Source: Acidimicrobiaceae bacterium (GTDB lineage Bacteria > Actinomycetota > Acidimicrobiia > Acidimicrobiales > RAAP-2). Taken from it: a DNA stretch of 64,000 nucleotides. Below the pieces are notes generated by a model. That model made no database searches. It saw only the letters and a list, made by a program, of their open reading frames with translations, and had not been told where the DNA came from. Every line of letters starts with the position of its first letter. The first letter of the stretch is position 1. The translations under genes were made by a program, and so were the position numbers. Where the stretch lies: the NCBI GenBank assembly GCA_003133685.1, contig PKYQ01000028.1, positions 152,454 through 216,453 of the forward strand. Reading direction: 5' to 3'. Below are positions 51,166 to 60,073 of the stretch, piece by piece.

Positions 51166-52107
51166 ATGGAGAAAAGAGTGCATCGAAAATTCGTGCGTTC
51201 TCTCTCAGCTGGACTCGTCGCCGTAACTGCAATCTGTGTTCTGATCGTCTATCGCACTGATGTAATGCGCGTGATAGGTGTATCTGATTCGTCTGCCGCG
51301 ACGCCGAGCGGACAGTCGACAGGTTTCTATCTCGATATCGGCGCTTCGTCATCACTTGGAACGCAGCCAGACGGTATCCGTGCCCACAACGGTCATCGAA
51401 CGAAGACCGGTTATTCGAATGACCTTGTCTCGATCGAAAAAACGCACGGCATGACGCTGACGATGCGTGAAATCGGTTGTCCCGGCGAAACGGTACAGTC
51501 CATCCTCGGGCAGTTGAAGGACAGGTGTTACCACTTGCCGAATACGCAACTCAGCATTGCGACGGCCTACCTACGGCAACATTTGGGAGAAGCCGGCGTT
51601 GTGACCATTGACTTGGGATTCAACAATCTTCTTCCGTGTCTTACCGCGACTGCGACGATAACTTCGTGCGTGAACCGGGGGATTGTTGCGGTTCGAAATG
51701 ACCTTCCGACGATCGTCAGCCGACTCCAACGCGCGGCCGGACCGCTCGTTCACTTCATTGGACTCGGGAACGACGATCCTTTCCTGGCGTACTACTTGCA
51801 CGGTTCATCGGGTCGAGTCATTGCTCAACAAGGCCTGGTCGCCATGAACCAATTGAACACCGCGCTGCAACGGGTCTATAACGCGAGGCATGTACCAATG
51901 GCGACTGTCGCGGAGGGTTTCCAAAGCAGTAAGACGAATCTCGTCACGACGGCGAAATTCGGAATCGTGCCCGAGAACGTGGCCCAAGTTTGTACGGCGA
52001 CGTGGATGTGCACGCCGCCACCATTCGGACCCGACGACCATCCGAACAATGCCGGATATTCGATCATCGCTCACGCGATCTTTGTGAAACTTCCACGATT
52101 GTCCTGA
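51166..52107 (+). CDS. Secreted SGNH/GDSL-hydrolase-like protein (paralogue 1)
   Basis: FYLDIGASSSLGTQPDG, REIGCPGETVQSIL, VVTIDLGFNNLLPC, DDHPNNAGYSIIAHAI. Confidence 0.8.
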   Translation: MEKRVHRKFVRSLSAGLVAVTAICVLIVYRTDVMRVIGVSDSSAATPSGQSTGFYLDIGASSSLGTQPDGIRAHNGHRTKTGYSNDLVSIEKTHGMTLTMREIGCPGETVQSILGQLKDRCYHLPNTQLSIATAYLRQHLGEAGVVTIDLGFNNLLPCLTATATITSCVNRGIVAVRNDLPTIVSRLQRAAGPLVHFIGLGNDDPFLAYYLHGSSGRVIAQQGLVAMNQLNTALQRVYNARHVPMATVAEGFQSSKTNLVTTAKFGIVPENVAQVCTATWMCTPPPFGPDDHPNNAGYSIIAHAIFVKLPRLS

Positions 52108-52178
52108 GGATGCGTTCGTCGTCCCGCTGCGAGATGTCGGGACATCTCTTAACGATCACAACTCGGATCATGTGAGGC

Positions 52179-53804
52179 ATGTGGAATACGACGGACCATT
52201 TTGCGACCCTTGGTAGGGTGGGAATATCACACCAACTTTTGCGTGATGGAGTAGTCAGCAGCCTCGTGCCCCCTGAAAGCCACGATCGCCCAGTGGAGAA
52301 GCCATTTCGTGACCTAATCGAAGAACGTGCCGTCACGCGCGAACGCGCCGCGTGGCTATTGGGGGCTCGGGTTAATCAACAGGTTTCATACCGCCAAGTC
52401 CGTGAGCGCACACGTGATTGGGCCAACGTTTTTTCGTCCGTGGGACTTCGCGACGGTGACCGGGTAGGACTGCTCGTCTCAGATCCCCTGGAATTTGGAA
52501 CGTGTTTCGTCAGCGCCCTCGCGTACGGACTTTGGGTCGCCCCGCTTGATCCCACGCTCGAGTATCCGAATGGCCAGACACTCGACGAGCGCGCCACACG
52601 CCTCCACCTCAACGCCATCGTGAGTGATCGCGCCGCGCCCGTGGCATTGTCGACCACGTGGATAGACCTGCATGACGGTTCCTCAGGCGATACCGCCAGC
52701 GATGACATGCCCTCGCCGAACGGCGGCGGCGTGATTCTGGCGACGTCGGGCACCACGGGAACACCGAAGATCATGGCCCTACCTGTGGCTCAACTGGTCT
52801 ACGCCGCCGACTTAATCGCGCGCCACAACGAGTTGACGACGGTCGATCGAGGATTCAATCCTCTGCCGCTTTGGCACGTGAACGCTGAGGTCGTTGCGCT
52901 GCTCGCAACTTTTCTATCGGGTTCGTCGCTCGTGCTCGACGACGGCTTCCATCGCACCGATTTCTGGTCTCTGATGGATCGTCTCGAGGTCACCTGGATC
53001 AACGCGGTACCCGCAATTATCTCGCGCCTGGTTACGCGACACGGTGACGAGGCCATACCCCAGCGAGTGCGCTTCATACGCTCGGCCTCCGCGCCGCTTT
53101 CGGGACCTTTATTAGAGGCCTTTGAAGCTCAAACGAACATTGTCGTTGTTGAGTCCTACGGCATGACCGAGGCGGCGAGTCAAATCTGCGCCAATCCACT
53201 TCGGGGACCGAGAAAGAGGGGCTCGGTCGGTCCGGCGGTTGGCGTCCAACTTCGTGTCATCGCGTCGCCAATTTCGTCGCGCGCCGACGCTCATCACCCC
53301 GGACACGTCGAGATCCGCGGCGCCTCCGTCATCAAGCGTTACGAAGGTGACGGCTACGAGGACCGATTTGATCCTGAGGGTTGGCTGCGCACCGGTGATC
53401 TTGGTTATTTGGACGAAGACGACTATCTCTTTCTCGTCGGGCGAAGTGACGACGTCATCAACCGGGGTGGCGAAAAAATCTTTCCTCGAGAGATCGAAGA
53501 CGTAATCCTTGGTGTGCCCGGCGTCCTGGGAGCGGCGGTGATCGGCGCCGCCGACGAAGTTTTCCATCAGGTTCCCGTTGCCTTCGTTCAATTAGAGAAC
53601 GTAACATCGTCGACACCGCTTGACGCGATACGTACGGTGACGGCACAGATTCGCAACGAGCTCGCCGTAACGTTCGTGCGGACCCGCCGTCCGGTCGAGT
53701 TAAACGTCGTCGTCCATTTGCCGGTCAACGCGACCGGGAAGGTCAAAAAGGGCGAGCTACTGGACGACACCGTAGAGATCATTACGCGTGAGAGTCTCCA
53801 ATGA
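52179..53804 (+). CDS. AMP-dependent acyl-CoA synthetase/ligase
   Basis: GVILATSGTTGTPKIMALP, VVESYGMTEAASQICANPL, GWLRTGDLGYLDEDDYLFLVGRSDDVINRGGEKIFPREIE, NATGKVKKGEL. Confidence 0.92.
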   Translation: MWNTTDHFATLGRVGISHQLLRDGVVSSLVPPESHDRPVEKPFRDLIEERAVTRERAAWLLGARVNQQVSYRQVRERTRDWANVFSSVGLRDGDRVGLLVSDPLEFGTCFVSALAYGLWVAPLDPTLEYPNGQTLDERATRLHLNAIVSDRAAPVALSTTWIDLHDGSSGDTASDDMPSPNGGGVILATSGTTGTPKIMALPVAQLVYAADLIARHNELTTVDRGFNPLPLWHVNAEVVALLATFLSGSSLVLDDGFHRTDFWSLMDRLEVTWINAVPAIISRLVTRHGDEAIPQRVRFIRSASAPLSGPLLEAFEAQTNIVVVESYGMTEAASQICANPLRGPRKRGSVGPAVGVQLRVIASPISSRADAHHPGHVEIRGASVIKRYEGDGYEDRFDPEGWLRTGDLGYLDEDDYLFLVGRSDDVINRGGEKIFPREIEDVILGVPGVLGAAVIGAADEVFHQVPVAFVQLENVTSSTPLDAIRTVTAQIRNELAVTFVRTRRPVELNVVVHLPVNATGKVKKGELLDDTVEIITRESLQ

Positions 53805-53862
53805 CGGGGTTGCCGCCATCGCGCAGTGAGCGGGCCTTGAGTATGGAGTTGGTGACTGCTTT

Positions 53863-55089
53863 GTGAGCACGGCCACGACGCCGCCGGCGGGTACCCGCAA
53901 GCGCTTAGATCACATCGACGCCATGCGTCCCGTCAAACAGGCGGCGGTCATTTCGACGCACGCGTTAATCTTCTTCGCGCCGCTCGCCACCAGCACCACG
54001 GTCGTCGGGCTGATCATGCTGACGCGCTTCTCGCGTGACGCCTTCCTCTTCGTATCGGCGTGCATGCTCACCTACAGCTATAAGGACAGTCAGAAGATCG
54101 CACTCGTCCACTACTCGAAACGACGGTTTCTTTCGGTCGGCGTGCCGTATTTGACTTGGACGGTGATCTACTTCTTCTACACGTCACTGACGGACGTGAA
54201 GGGAATTCCCTTTTATTCGTTCCATTCCGCCGACATCCTCAGCACGGCGGGGCTTCATTACTTCGTGCACATCCTGCTCACGGGCTACTACCACCTCTAT
54301 TACTTGATCGTGATAATGGAGTTCTATCTCGTGTTCCCGTTGTTGATGAAATTCGTACGGCGCTTTTCCCAGTGGCACACCCCAATCATGGTGTTCGCCC
54401 TCGTGTGGCAGGTTGCGTTCGGCGTCCTCGTGAGTCCCCATCTCATTGCGTTCAAGATCTCGGGAGTTTTCCAAACACGATTGATCACTTCGTACGCCAT
54501 CTACCTCATTGGCGGCATGATCGTGGCCTTGCACCTCGATCCGATTCACGAGTGGATCTGCGACAAGGCCCGTTGGATTATTACGTTCACCATCGCCAGC
54601 GCCCTGGTTGCTGAGGTCTTGAGCTACCAGACACGCCACGGATCGTTACCGGCGTACTTCAAGACTGGTACGAATATCTTTTCGCCGGCGATCTTGCCAT
54701 TCAACGTGGGAGCGATCCTGTGTGTCTACCTCTTGGGCGTCTATCTCGTCGCCCCGCAACGCCGTCTACGCACGCGCGCGATCGTGAAATCGGGTTCGGA
54801 CAACTCCTACGGCGTGTATCTCTCACAGATGCTGTGGATACCGTTTCTTTTGCGGGTTCGCAACTCTTTGGGGTTTCACATTCCGTGGCCCGTGGCGGCG
54901 CCGCTGGCGTTGATCCTCGTCTACTTCATGGGCTACGTCTTCACTGCACTTATGGCGCGCACGCCCGTGGCCCGCGCGGTGACCGGTCGGGGCCAGGCGT
55001 CGTGGAGTTCGTTACGCCCCAAGCACTACGATTCGTCGCCCAAGGATGATGAAACGAGTGTCAGTCCGCTCGACGTCGCGACGGAGTAG
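53863..55089 (+). CDS. Acyltransferase-3 family membrane protein
   Basis: LDHIDAMRPVKQAAVISTHALIFF, multiple TM segments, SDNSYGVYLSQMLWIPFLLRV. Confidence 0.85.
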   Translation: MSTATTPPAGTRKRLDHIDAMRPVKQAAVISTHALIFFAPLATSTTVVGLIMLTRFSRDAFLFVSACMLTYSYKDSQKIALVHYSKRRFLSVGVPYLTWTVIYFFYTSLTDVKGIPFYSFHSADILSTAGLHYFVHILLTGYYHLYYLIVIMEFYLVFPLLMKFVRRFSQWHTPIMVFALVWQVAFGVLVSPHLIAFKISGVFQTRLITSYAIYLIGGMIVALHLDPIHEWICDKARWIITFTIASALVAEVLSYQTRHGSLPAYFKTGTNIFSPAILPFNVGAILCVYLLGVYLVAPQRRLRTRAIVKSGSDNSYGVYLSQMLWIPFLLRVRNSLGFHIPWPVAAPLALILVYFMGYVFTALMARTPVARAVTGRGQASWSSLRPKHYDSSPKDDETSVSPLDVATE

Positions 55090-55124
55090 ACGTATCGATT
55101 CTTGGGTCGGAACTTCGCCGTCGC

Positions 55125-56021
55125 TCAGAGGGCGGCAGGAAGTTTGGCGGCGATCGCCGACGCGATGATCTCGTAGCCACCGTCGTTGGGGTGCAGATTG
55201 GGGCCGTAGGGTGCCGGGTTACACATCCAGGTGAGTGCGCAATTATTGGCGACATTGGTGGCGACGGTGCCCACGCCGGACATCGTGGTTGGCGTGTGAT
55301 CGAAGTTCTTGAAGGCCTTCGCCACGTTGGCCGTGGGAATGAGGAATGACTGGTAGATGCGCGACAGCGTTCGATTGAGCGTTGACATTGCGTCGAGGCT
55401 CTTGGTGGCCTTGGCGATACCGGATGTACCGTGCAGGGCGCTCTCGAGGAAGGGGTCGTAGTGGCCCACGCCCACGAAATGGACGTTCGGTCCGGCCACC
55501 GCTTCGAGGGTCGACAGGATTTGTGGAAGCTCCTGGCGTACCGTGGCAAATCCTTGATTGAGACAGGCTGAAACACCGGTTGTCATCTTGATGCACTTAA
55601 CGACGTTGTTGAATCCCAAGTCGACTGTGACGATGCCGGTTTGGTCGTGGTGGCTTTGGAGGAAGGAGACGGCCGTTGTCAGCTGGGTGACTGGCGACTG
55701 GTAGCAGTGGTCGCCTCCGTAGAGCATCTTCGTCGTGGATTCGCCCGGACATCCCGTCTGGACCAATTCCAACGCGACACCGTTCGCGGCCTCGAGAGCG
55801 ACCAGGTCGTTGGCGTAGCCACTGGCCGTCGGCTCGCCGTGCGGATTCGAAAGCGTAGGCTGGACGCCCACGGAAGCAGAGCCCCCGATGTCCAAGTAAA
55901 AAATTGAAGGTGTCGTCGCCGCTCCGGCGACGCCGGTGCCCCCGAGACCAACGAGCGCGAGCGAAAGTGTCGCGAGCGCAATCCCAACGGAGACGACCAG
56001 AGAACGTGCAGTACGCCTCAT
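55125..56021 (-). CDS. Secreted SGNH/GDSL-hydrolase-like protein (paralogue 2)
   Basis: Signal peptide; FYLDIGGSASVGVQPTLSNPHG, VQTGCPGESTTKML, IVTVDLGFNNVVKC, LHPNDGGYEIIASAI. Confidence 0.8.
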   Translation of the reverse strand: MRRTARSLVVSVGIALATLSLALVGLGGTGVAGAATTPSIFYLDIGGSASVGVQPTLSNPHGEPTASGYANDLVALEAANGVALELVQTGCPGESTTKMLYGGDHCYQSPVTQLTTAVSFLQSHHDQTGIVTVDLGFNNVVKCIKMTTGVSACLNQGFATVRQELPQILSTLEAVAGPNVHFVGVGHYDPFLESALHGTSGIAKATKSLDAMSTLNRTLSRIYQSFLIPTANVAKAFKNFDHTPTTMSGVGTVATNVANNCALTWMCNPAPYGPNLHPNDGGYEIIASAIAAKLPAAL

Positions 56022-56307
56022 ATGGAACGTCAATTGATCTCCGATCGGTGGGGGTGAGGCTTAGGAATCCTAATGGGTGAACTTGTCGAAGTATTCAGCC
56101 ATATTAAGGATCGCCCGCACCGATCGCACTGAACATGGTGTGGTGATCTGATGTTCGAGAGAAGTTTCCCTTCGTCAGGTGCAACACGTTCCGTACCACA
56201 TTGTGGCTAACGTGAAAGTGGGCCGAGGATTATCGCCTTCCTCGAAACTGGCTGCTCCGGACCCTGGAAGCAACTGCACTGCGCAGTGGCGGGTGAGCGA
56301 CGAACGA

Positions 56308-57795
56308 ATGAGCCCAGAACTGAAGACTTCAGTTCCCACCATGCTGCCTCCCGCGGGTACGCTGCCGCCGGGACCATCGAACGACAGTGCCTCGAGCGCG
56401 AAACGGCCGCGCGCGGCGGCCCGTCTGGACCGCATGCCGGCAACGTGGTGGCTCGCCAGCATCATGGGTCTACTTTTTCTGAGCTGGCTCATCGAGTCAT
56501 ACGACATCGGTCTGACGGGTTCGGTTCTGCCGTCGCTCACACAACAGTTCGCTCTTTCGACCGCGATGAAGTCCTTTGTCGCGGTTGCCGCCAATATCGG
56601 CATCGTGATCGGTATTGTGCCGGCCGGTCGACTGGCCGACCGGTTCGGTCGACGAAAGGTGTTGATCGTCGGCACCGCCGCGTACGCGATCTTGACGTTC
56701 GCGACCGGTTTCGCGCACGGCCTCGCCAGCCTGATCACGCTGCGCATCGTTGACGGCATCGCCATGGGCGCAGTCTTCCCGATCCCCTACATCTACGCCA
56801 GCGAACTCTGCCCGCCCAATCGCCGTGGTCGATTTACTGGCTGGGCCGATTCATTCTTATCCTTCGGTTATTTCCTCTCGCCGCTTTTGGCCCTGCTCTT
56901 GATCCCCAACGTCAATGACACTGAGGGTTGGCGCATCATGTTCATGATCGGCGGTATTCCGATTTTGTTCGCGTTGCTGGCGTGGCGCTTTCTACCTGAG
57001 TCACCGCGGTGGCTCGAATCTAAGGGCCATTGGTTGGAATCCGAGGCGGCGTTGGCAAAGATGGAAGCGAGGGCCGAGCGTTCGCTTGGTGCGCCACTCG
57101 CTCCGTTGCCACCAGAGGTCGAAGTGCCAGCCGTTGCACCCCTCCATCCATTGCGAGCAATCTTCAAGCCACCCCTTCGTCGTCGCTCCGCAACGCTCTG
57201 GGTCACCTTTGGCGGAACATTCTTCATCTTTTATTCGATTCAGACCTTCATGCCGACGGTCGTCGCCAAGATGGGCTATCCGCTGACGTCCGCATTCGAA
57301 TTCACGGCGATAATTGTTGGGGTCTCCATTCCGGGCAAGATGCTCGAGGCGTACGTCATCGAGCGTTGGGGACGCAAGCCGGTGATCATTGGCTTTACCA
57401 CGATTGCGGCGTTGGCGGCGATGGCCTTCGGCTTCGTCCGTGGCGCGATACCCATCATCGCCTTGGGTTGTCTGATGTCGTTCTTCGGTATAGGTGTCGA
57501 TCCGGCGGTAAAGACCTACACCTCCGAAAGCTACCCAACCGAAATTCGAGCGTGGGGAGTCGCGACGACCGAAGGATTCGGACGTCTTATCTCGGGCGTC
57601 GCCGGTCCTTCGCTCATACCGATCATGCTGTCGAACTTCGGCGTCGGCGCGGTCTACTCGCTCGTAGGTTCCGTCGCCTTGATTGCCGTGGTGATCGTCT
57701 TCATCTTCGGGCGAGAGACACACGGCATGACTCTTGAGCAGAGCGCAGACGTGAACGCACCACTTGAGCGCACTCGATCGGTCCTCACTACATAA
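56308..57795 (+). CDS. MFS transporter (sugar/metabolite-type)
   Basis: GRLADRFGRRKVLIVG, MGAVFPIPYIYASELCPPNRRGRFTGWADS, YTSESYPTEIRAWGVATTEGFGR. Confidence 0.9.
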   Translation: MSPELKTSVPTMLPPAGTLPPGPSNDSASSAKRPRAAARLDRMPATWWLASIMGLLFLSWLIESYDIGLTGSVLPSLTQQFALSTAMKSFVAVAANIGIVIGIVPAGRLADRFGRRKVLIVGTAAYAILTFATGFAHGLASLITLRIVDGIAMGAVFPIPYIYASELCPPNRRGRFTGWADSFLSFGYFLSPLLALLLIPNVNDTEGWRIMFMIGGIPILFALLAWRFLPESPRWLESKGHWLESEAALAKMEARAERSLGAPLAPLPPEVEVPAVAPLHPLRAIFKPPLRRRSATLWVTFGGTFFIFYSIQTFMPTVVAKMGYPLTSAFEFTAIIVGVSIPGKMLEAYVIERWGRKPVIIGFTTIAALAAMAFGFVRGAIPIIALGCLMSFFGIGVDPAVKTYTSESYPTEIRAWGVATTEGFGRLISGVAGPSLIPIMLSNFGVGAVYSLVGSVALIAVVIVFIFGRETHGMTLEQSADVNAPLERTRSVLTT

Positions 57796-57883
57796 ATGCG
57801 GTTCGCAATGCCGAGTACATCGAACAGTCGATGGTTCTCCGACGTCCGGATCCCGGCGCCATCGATGTTGAGCGGTGATCTCC

Positions 57884-58618
57884 TCACTTTTTCTTGAGCG
57901 TGCAACTAGTGGTTCCGACCCCGCAGCCACCGGTCACTTTGAAGGGAAATTTATGGAACGGTATTATCGGACTGCCGACGTCAATTTGTATATTGGCGTG
58001 CGCAAGGAGCGGTGTTAGGCGAGGGTTGCCGTCGAGCCGCTTCCCGTTCTCAAATACGACCACTCTTCCTTTTGCGGGGCCGACTTGGTTCGGTCCGAGC
58101 GGCTGATTCCAAATGTCGAAGAACTGACCAAGGGAGAAATTACGTTGTCCCGGAGACTCCACGTGGATTATTCCGTCAGCCACGTGCGTGTGCAGCCAGT
58201 AGAGGCAGTCGTACGGCCCGACGTCGTAAAAGTGGCCATTCGAGAATTTCTCGAGGAGGCGAGGTTTGGTGATACCAATACCGGCCGGCAGACGCATCAT
58301 CTTGCCCTTGACGTACACGGAGACGTGAACGTGGACGTGATACTTGACTGTGTCGTCCGACTGCTTCCGGCAACTGATCCCGTCCATGGTCTGACCATCG
58401 CGAGTCGTGGCCGGCGCGAGGTTAGGAACTTTATAGATGAGGACCCCTTCGGGTCCCTTGTACGACGTGGGACTGGCGTTAGCGCTTGATGTTCCGACGA
58501 GCAAAATTGCTCCGGTTCCACCAACGGACGCAAGGACGACCAGCAGAATGGTAGGGATCGTTCTCCGAATCCTTCGCCGGAGCCGTTCTTCAACTGCAAT
58601 CATTTTTTCTTCGTTCAT
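57884..58618 (-). CDS. Membrane-anchored or secreted protein with His-rich motif
   Basis: Hydrophobic N-terminus; KYHVHVHVSVYVKGKMMRLPAGIGI; DCLYWLHTHVADGIIHVESPGQRNFSLGQFFDIWNQPL. Confidence 0.75.
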   Translation of the reverse strand: MNEEKMIAVEERLRRRIRRTIPTILLVVLASVGGTGAILLVGTSSANASPTSYKGPEGVLIYKVPNLAPATTRDGQTMDGISCRKQSDDTVKYHVHVHVSVYVKGKMMRLPAGIGITKPRLLEKFSNGHFYDVGPYDCLYWLHTHVADGIIHVESPGQRNFSLGQFFDIWNQPLGPNQVGPAKGRVVVFENGKRLDGNPRLTPLLAHANIQIDVGSPIIPFHKFPFKVTGGCGVGTTSCTLKKK

Positions 58619-58800
58619 TGACGTCGTCGTCGTGATGGAGAACCCGTCATTGTTCGATTTTTCAGGTTCTCGCGATGATGAGCATTGGAGGGCAGCAGGC
58701 AATCATCGTGTAGTTGTGGCCCTGATGTCCTGCGTGCCCGTCGGCGTCTTTTGACGTGTCGGTCGGTTCTTCGAATTGGATATCGGAGTCGGAGCATTTG

Positions 58801-59154
58801 TCATAGCCTGACGACCTGACGGATTGTGCTCGCGACTTCGTCGAGCGCAGCGTCTGCGTCGGTGGCGGAACGACGCACGGCGTCGACGACGCAACTGTGA
58901 ATGTGGTCGTTTAAGAGACCCACGGACACCTCTTGCAGGGCGCGGGTCACCGACGAGACTTGAGTAACAATGTCCGGGCACCAGCGGTCGTCCTCGACCA
59001 TCCTTTGGAGCCCTCGAACTTGACCTTCGATTTTAGAGAGTCTCGCCAGGTAGTCGTCTTTGCCCGACGCGTAGCCTCGGATAGCGCGACGTGCCTTTCC
59101 TCGAGGGATCGGCGTGTGTTCGCCGTCCGCGTGTGATGTTGTCACGGTGGTCAT
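58801..59154 (-). CDS. CsoR-family metal-sensing repressor (copy 1)
   Basis: LSKIEGQVRGLQRMVEDDRWCPDIVTQVSSVTRALQEVSVGLLNDHIHSCVVDAV with Cys-His-Cys set. Confidence 0.92.
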   Translation of the reverse strand: MTTVTTSHADGEHTPIPRGKARRAIRGYASGKDDYLARLSKIEGQVRGLQRMVEDDRWCPDIVTQVSSVTRALQEVSVGLLNDHIHSCVVDAVRRSATDADAALDEVASTIRQVVRL

Positions 59155-59423
59155 CGCCCAACTCCAGCGACCGGAGTGCGTCCGCTGGCGTCAAGGAGTT
59201 CAATCAACTGGCGGTACTTGTCTTGGTCGATTTCGCCCTTCGCGAGTCGTGGATTAAGAATCGATCGCGCTTCATCGGGACCATTTTCAAGACGTCGGTT
59301 GGAGCGACCGATGACCAAGTAGCAGATGGCCCAGATTGCGAGTCCCCAAATGACGAGCATGGCAAGTGACATGAGAGCAATGTCCCATCCCGACGAACTG
59401 CTTCCGTATTCGAACATCGGCAT
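59151..59423 (-). CDS. Small membrane protein with SHOCT domain
   Basis: One TM segment; ARSILNPRLAKGEIDQDKYRQLIELL; ATGA overlap with csoR copy 1. Confidence 0.85.
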   Translation of the reverse strand: MPMFEYGSSSSGWDIALMSLAMLVIWGLAIWAICYLVIGRSNRRLENGPDEARSILNPRLAKGEIDQDKYRQLIELLDASGRTPVAGVGR

Positions 59424-59477
59424 GATTGCTTCTCCTTTCATTACTCAATTCCAAGTACAACATGCGCATGCCGAGCA

Positions 59478-59494
59478 ATACCCATGGGGGGTAG
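59478..59494. promoter_or_regulatory. Candidate CsoR-type operator (imperfect) upstream of SHOCT-csoR
   Basis: ATACCCATGGGGGGTAG: TACCC...GGGTA dyad, about 55 bp upstream of the SHOCT start. Confidence 0.45.
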
Positions 59495-59663
59495 GGCCTA
59501 ACGTCACTTCCTTCAATGTCGGAACTGACAAAGTGGAAACGGCGCATGAGAGAAATTTCTCGGTCGGTCTCCGGCGACAGAGATACGGGGCTTCTAAATG
59601 GACAACGCCGTCCACTAATTATCGAGCGTGTCGAGCACGGCAACAAGGGTCGCGCGTTGAGTG

Positions 59664-59684
59664 TTATACCCCCAAGGGGTATAA
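59664..59684. promoter_or_regulatory. Candidate CsoR operator (near-perfect palindrome) upstream of csoR copy 2
   Basis: TTATACCCCCAAGGGGTATAA; 24 bp upstream of the start at 59709. Confidence 0.8.
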
Positions 59685-59708
59685 TGGCGGAACGAGAAGG
59701 GATGTGCC

Positions 59709-59996
59709 ATGACCAAGCCCGCGTACGTCGACCAGAAGTCCGCACTTCAAAAACGACTGAAGCGAATTGAAGGTCAGGTTCGTGGCCTCGAGCGCATGGT
59801 CGACGAAGACGAGTACTGCATCAACATCCTCGTTCAGATTTCGGCGACGACGCGCGCGCTTCAAGCCGTTGCAATGAATCTCCTCGACGACCATCTCTCT
59901 CATTGCGTCTCCGAGGCGCTGGCAAAGGGTGGCCCGAGCGCTGACGCCAAGGTCAAAGAGGCTCAAGAAGCCATCCGAAGGTTAGTGCGCTCATGA
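59709..59996 (+). CDS. CsoR-family metal-sensing repressor (copy 2)
   Basis: LKRIEGQVRGLERMVDEDEYCINILVQISATTRALQAVAMNLLDDHLSHCVSEAL. Confidence 0.93.
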   Translation: MTKPAYVDQKSALQKRLKRIEGQVRGLERMVDEDEYCINILVQISATTRALQAVAMNLLDDHLSHCVSEALAKGGPSADAKVKEAQEAIRRLVRS

Positions 59997-60073
59997 AACA
60001 AATCAACAGGTTCCGTCAGATGACCCTCTTCGCGAGCGGCCTTACCGTTAGCCAGTTGCGACGGAGTTAGATA

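Noticed and set aside
50741-51355. Minus-strand 204-aa ORF crossing repeat A
   Set aside because: Overlaps the SGNH gene start and repeat A; composition looks non-coding and the same frame in repeat B contains stops.
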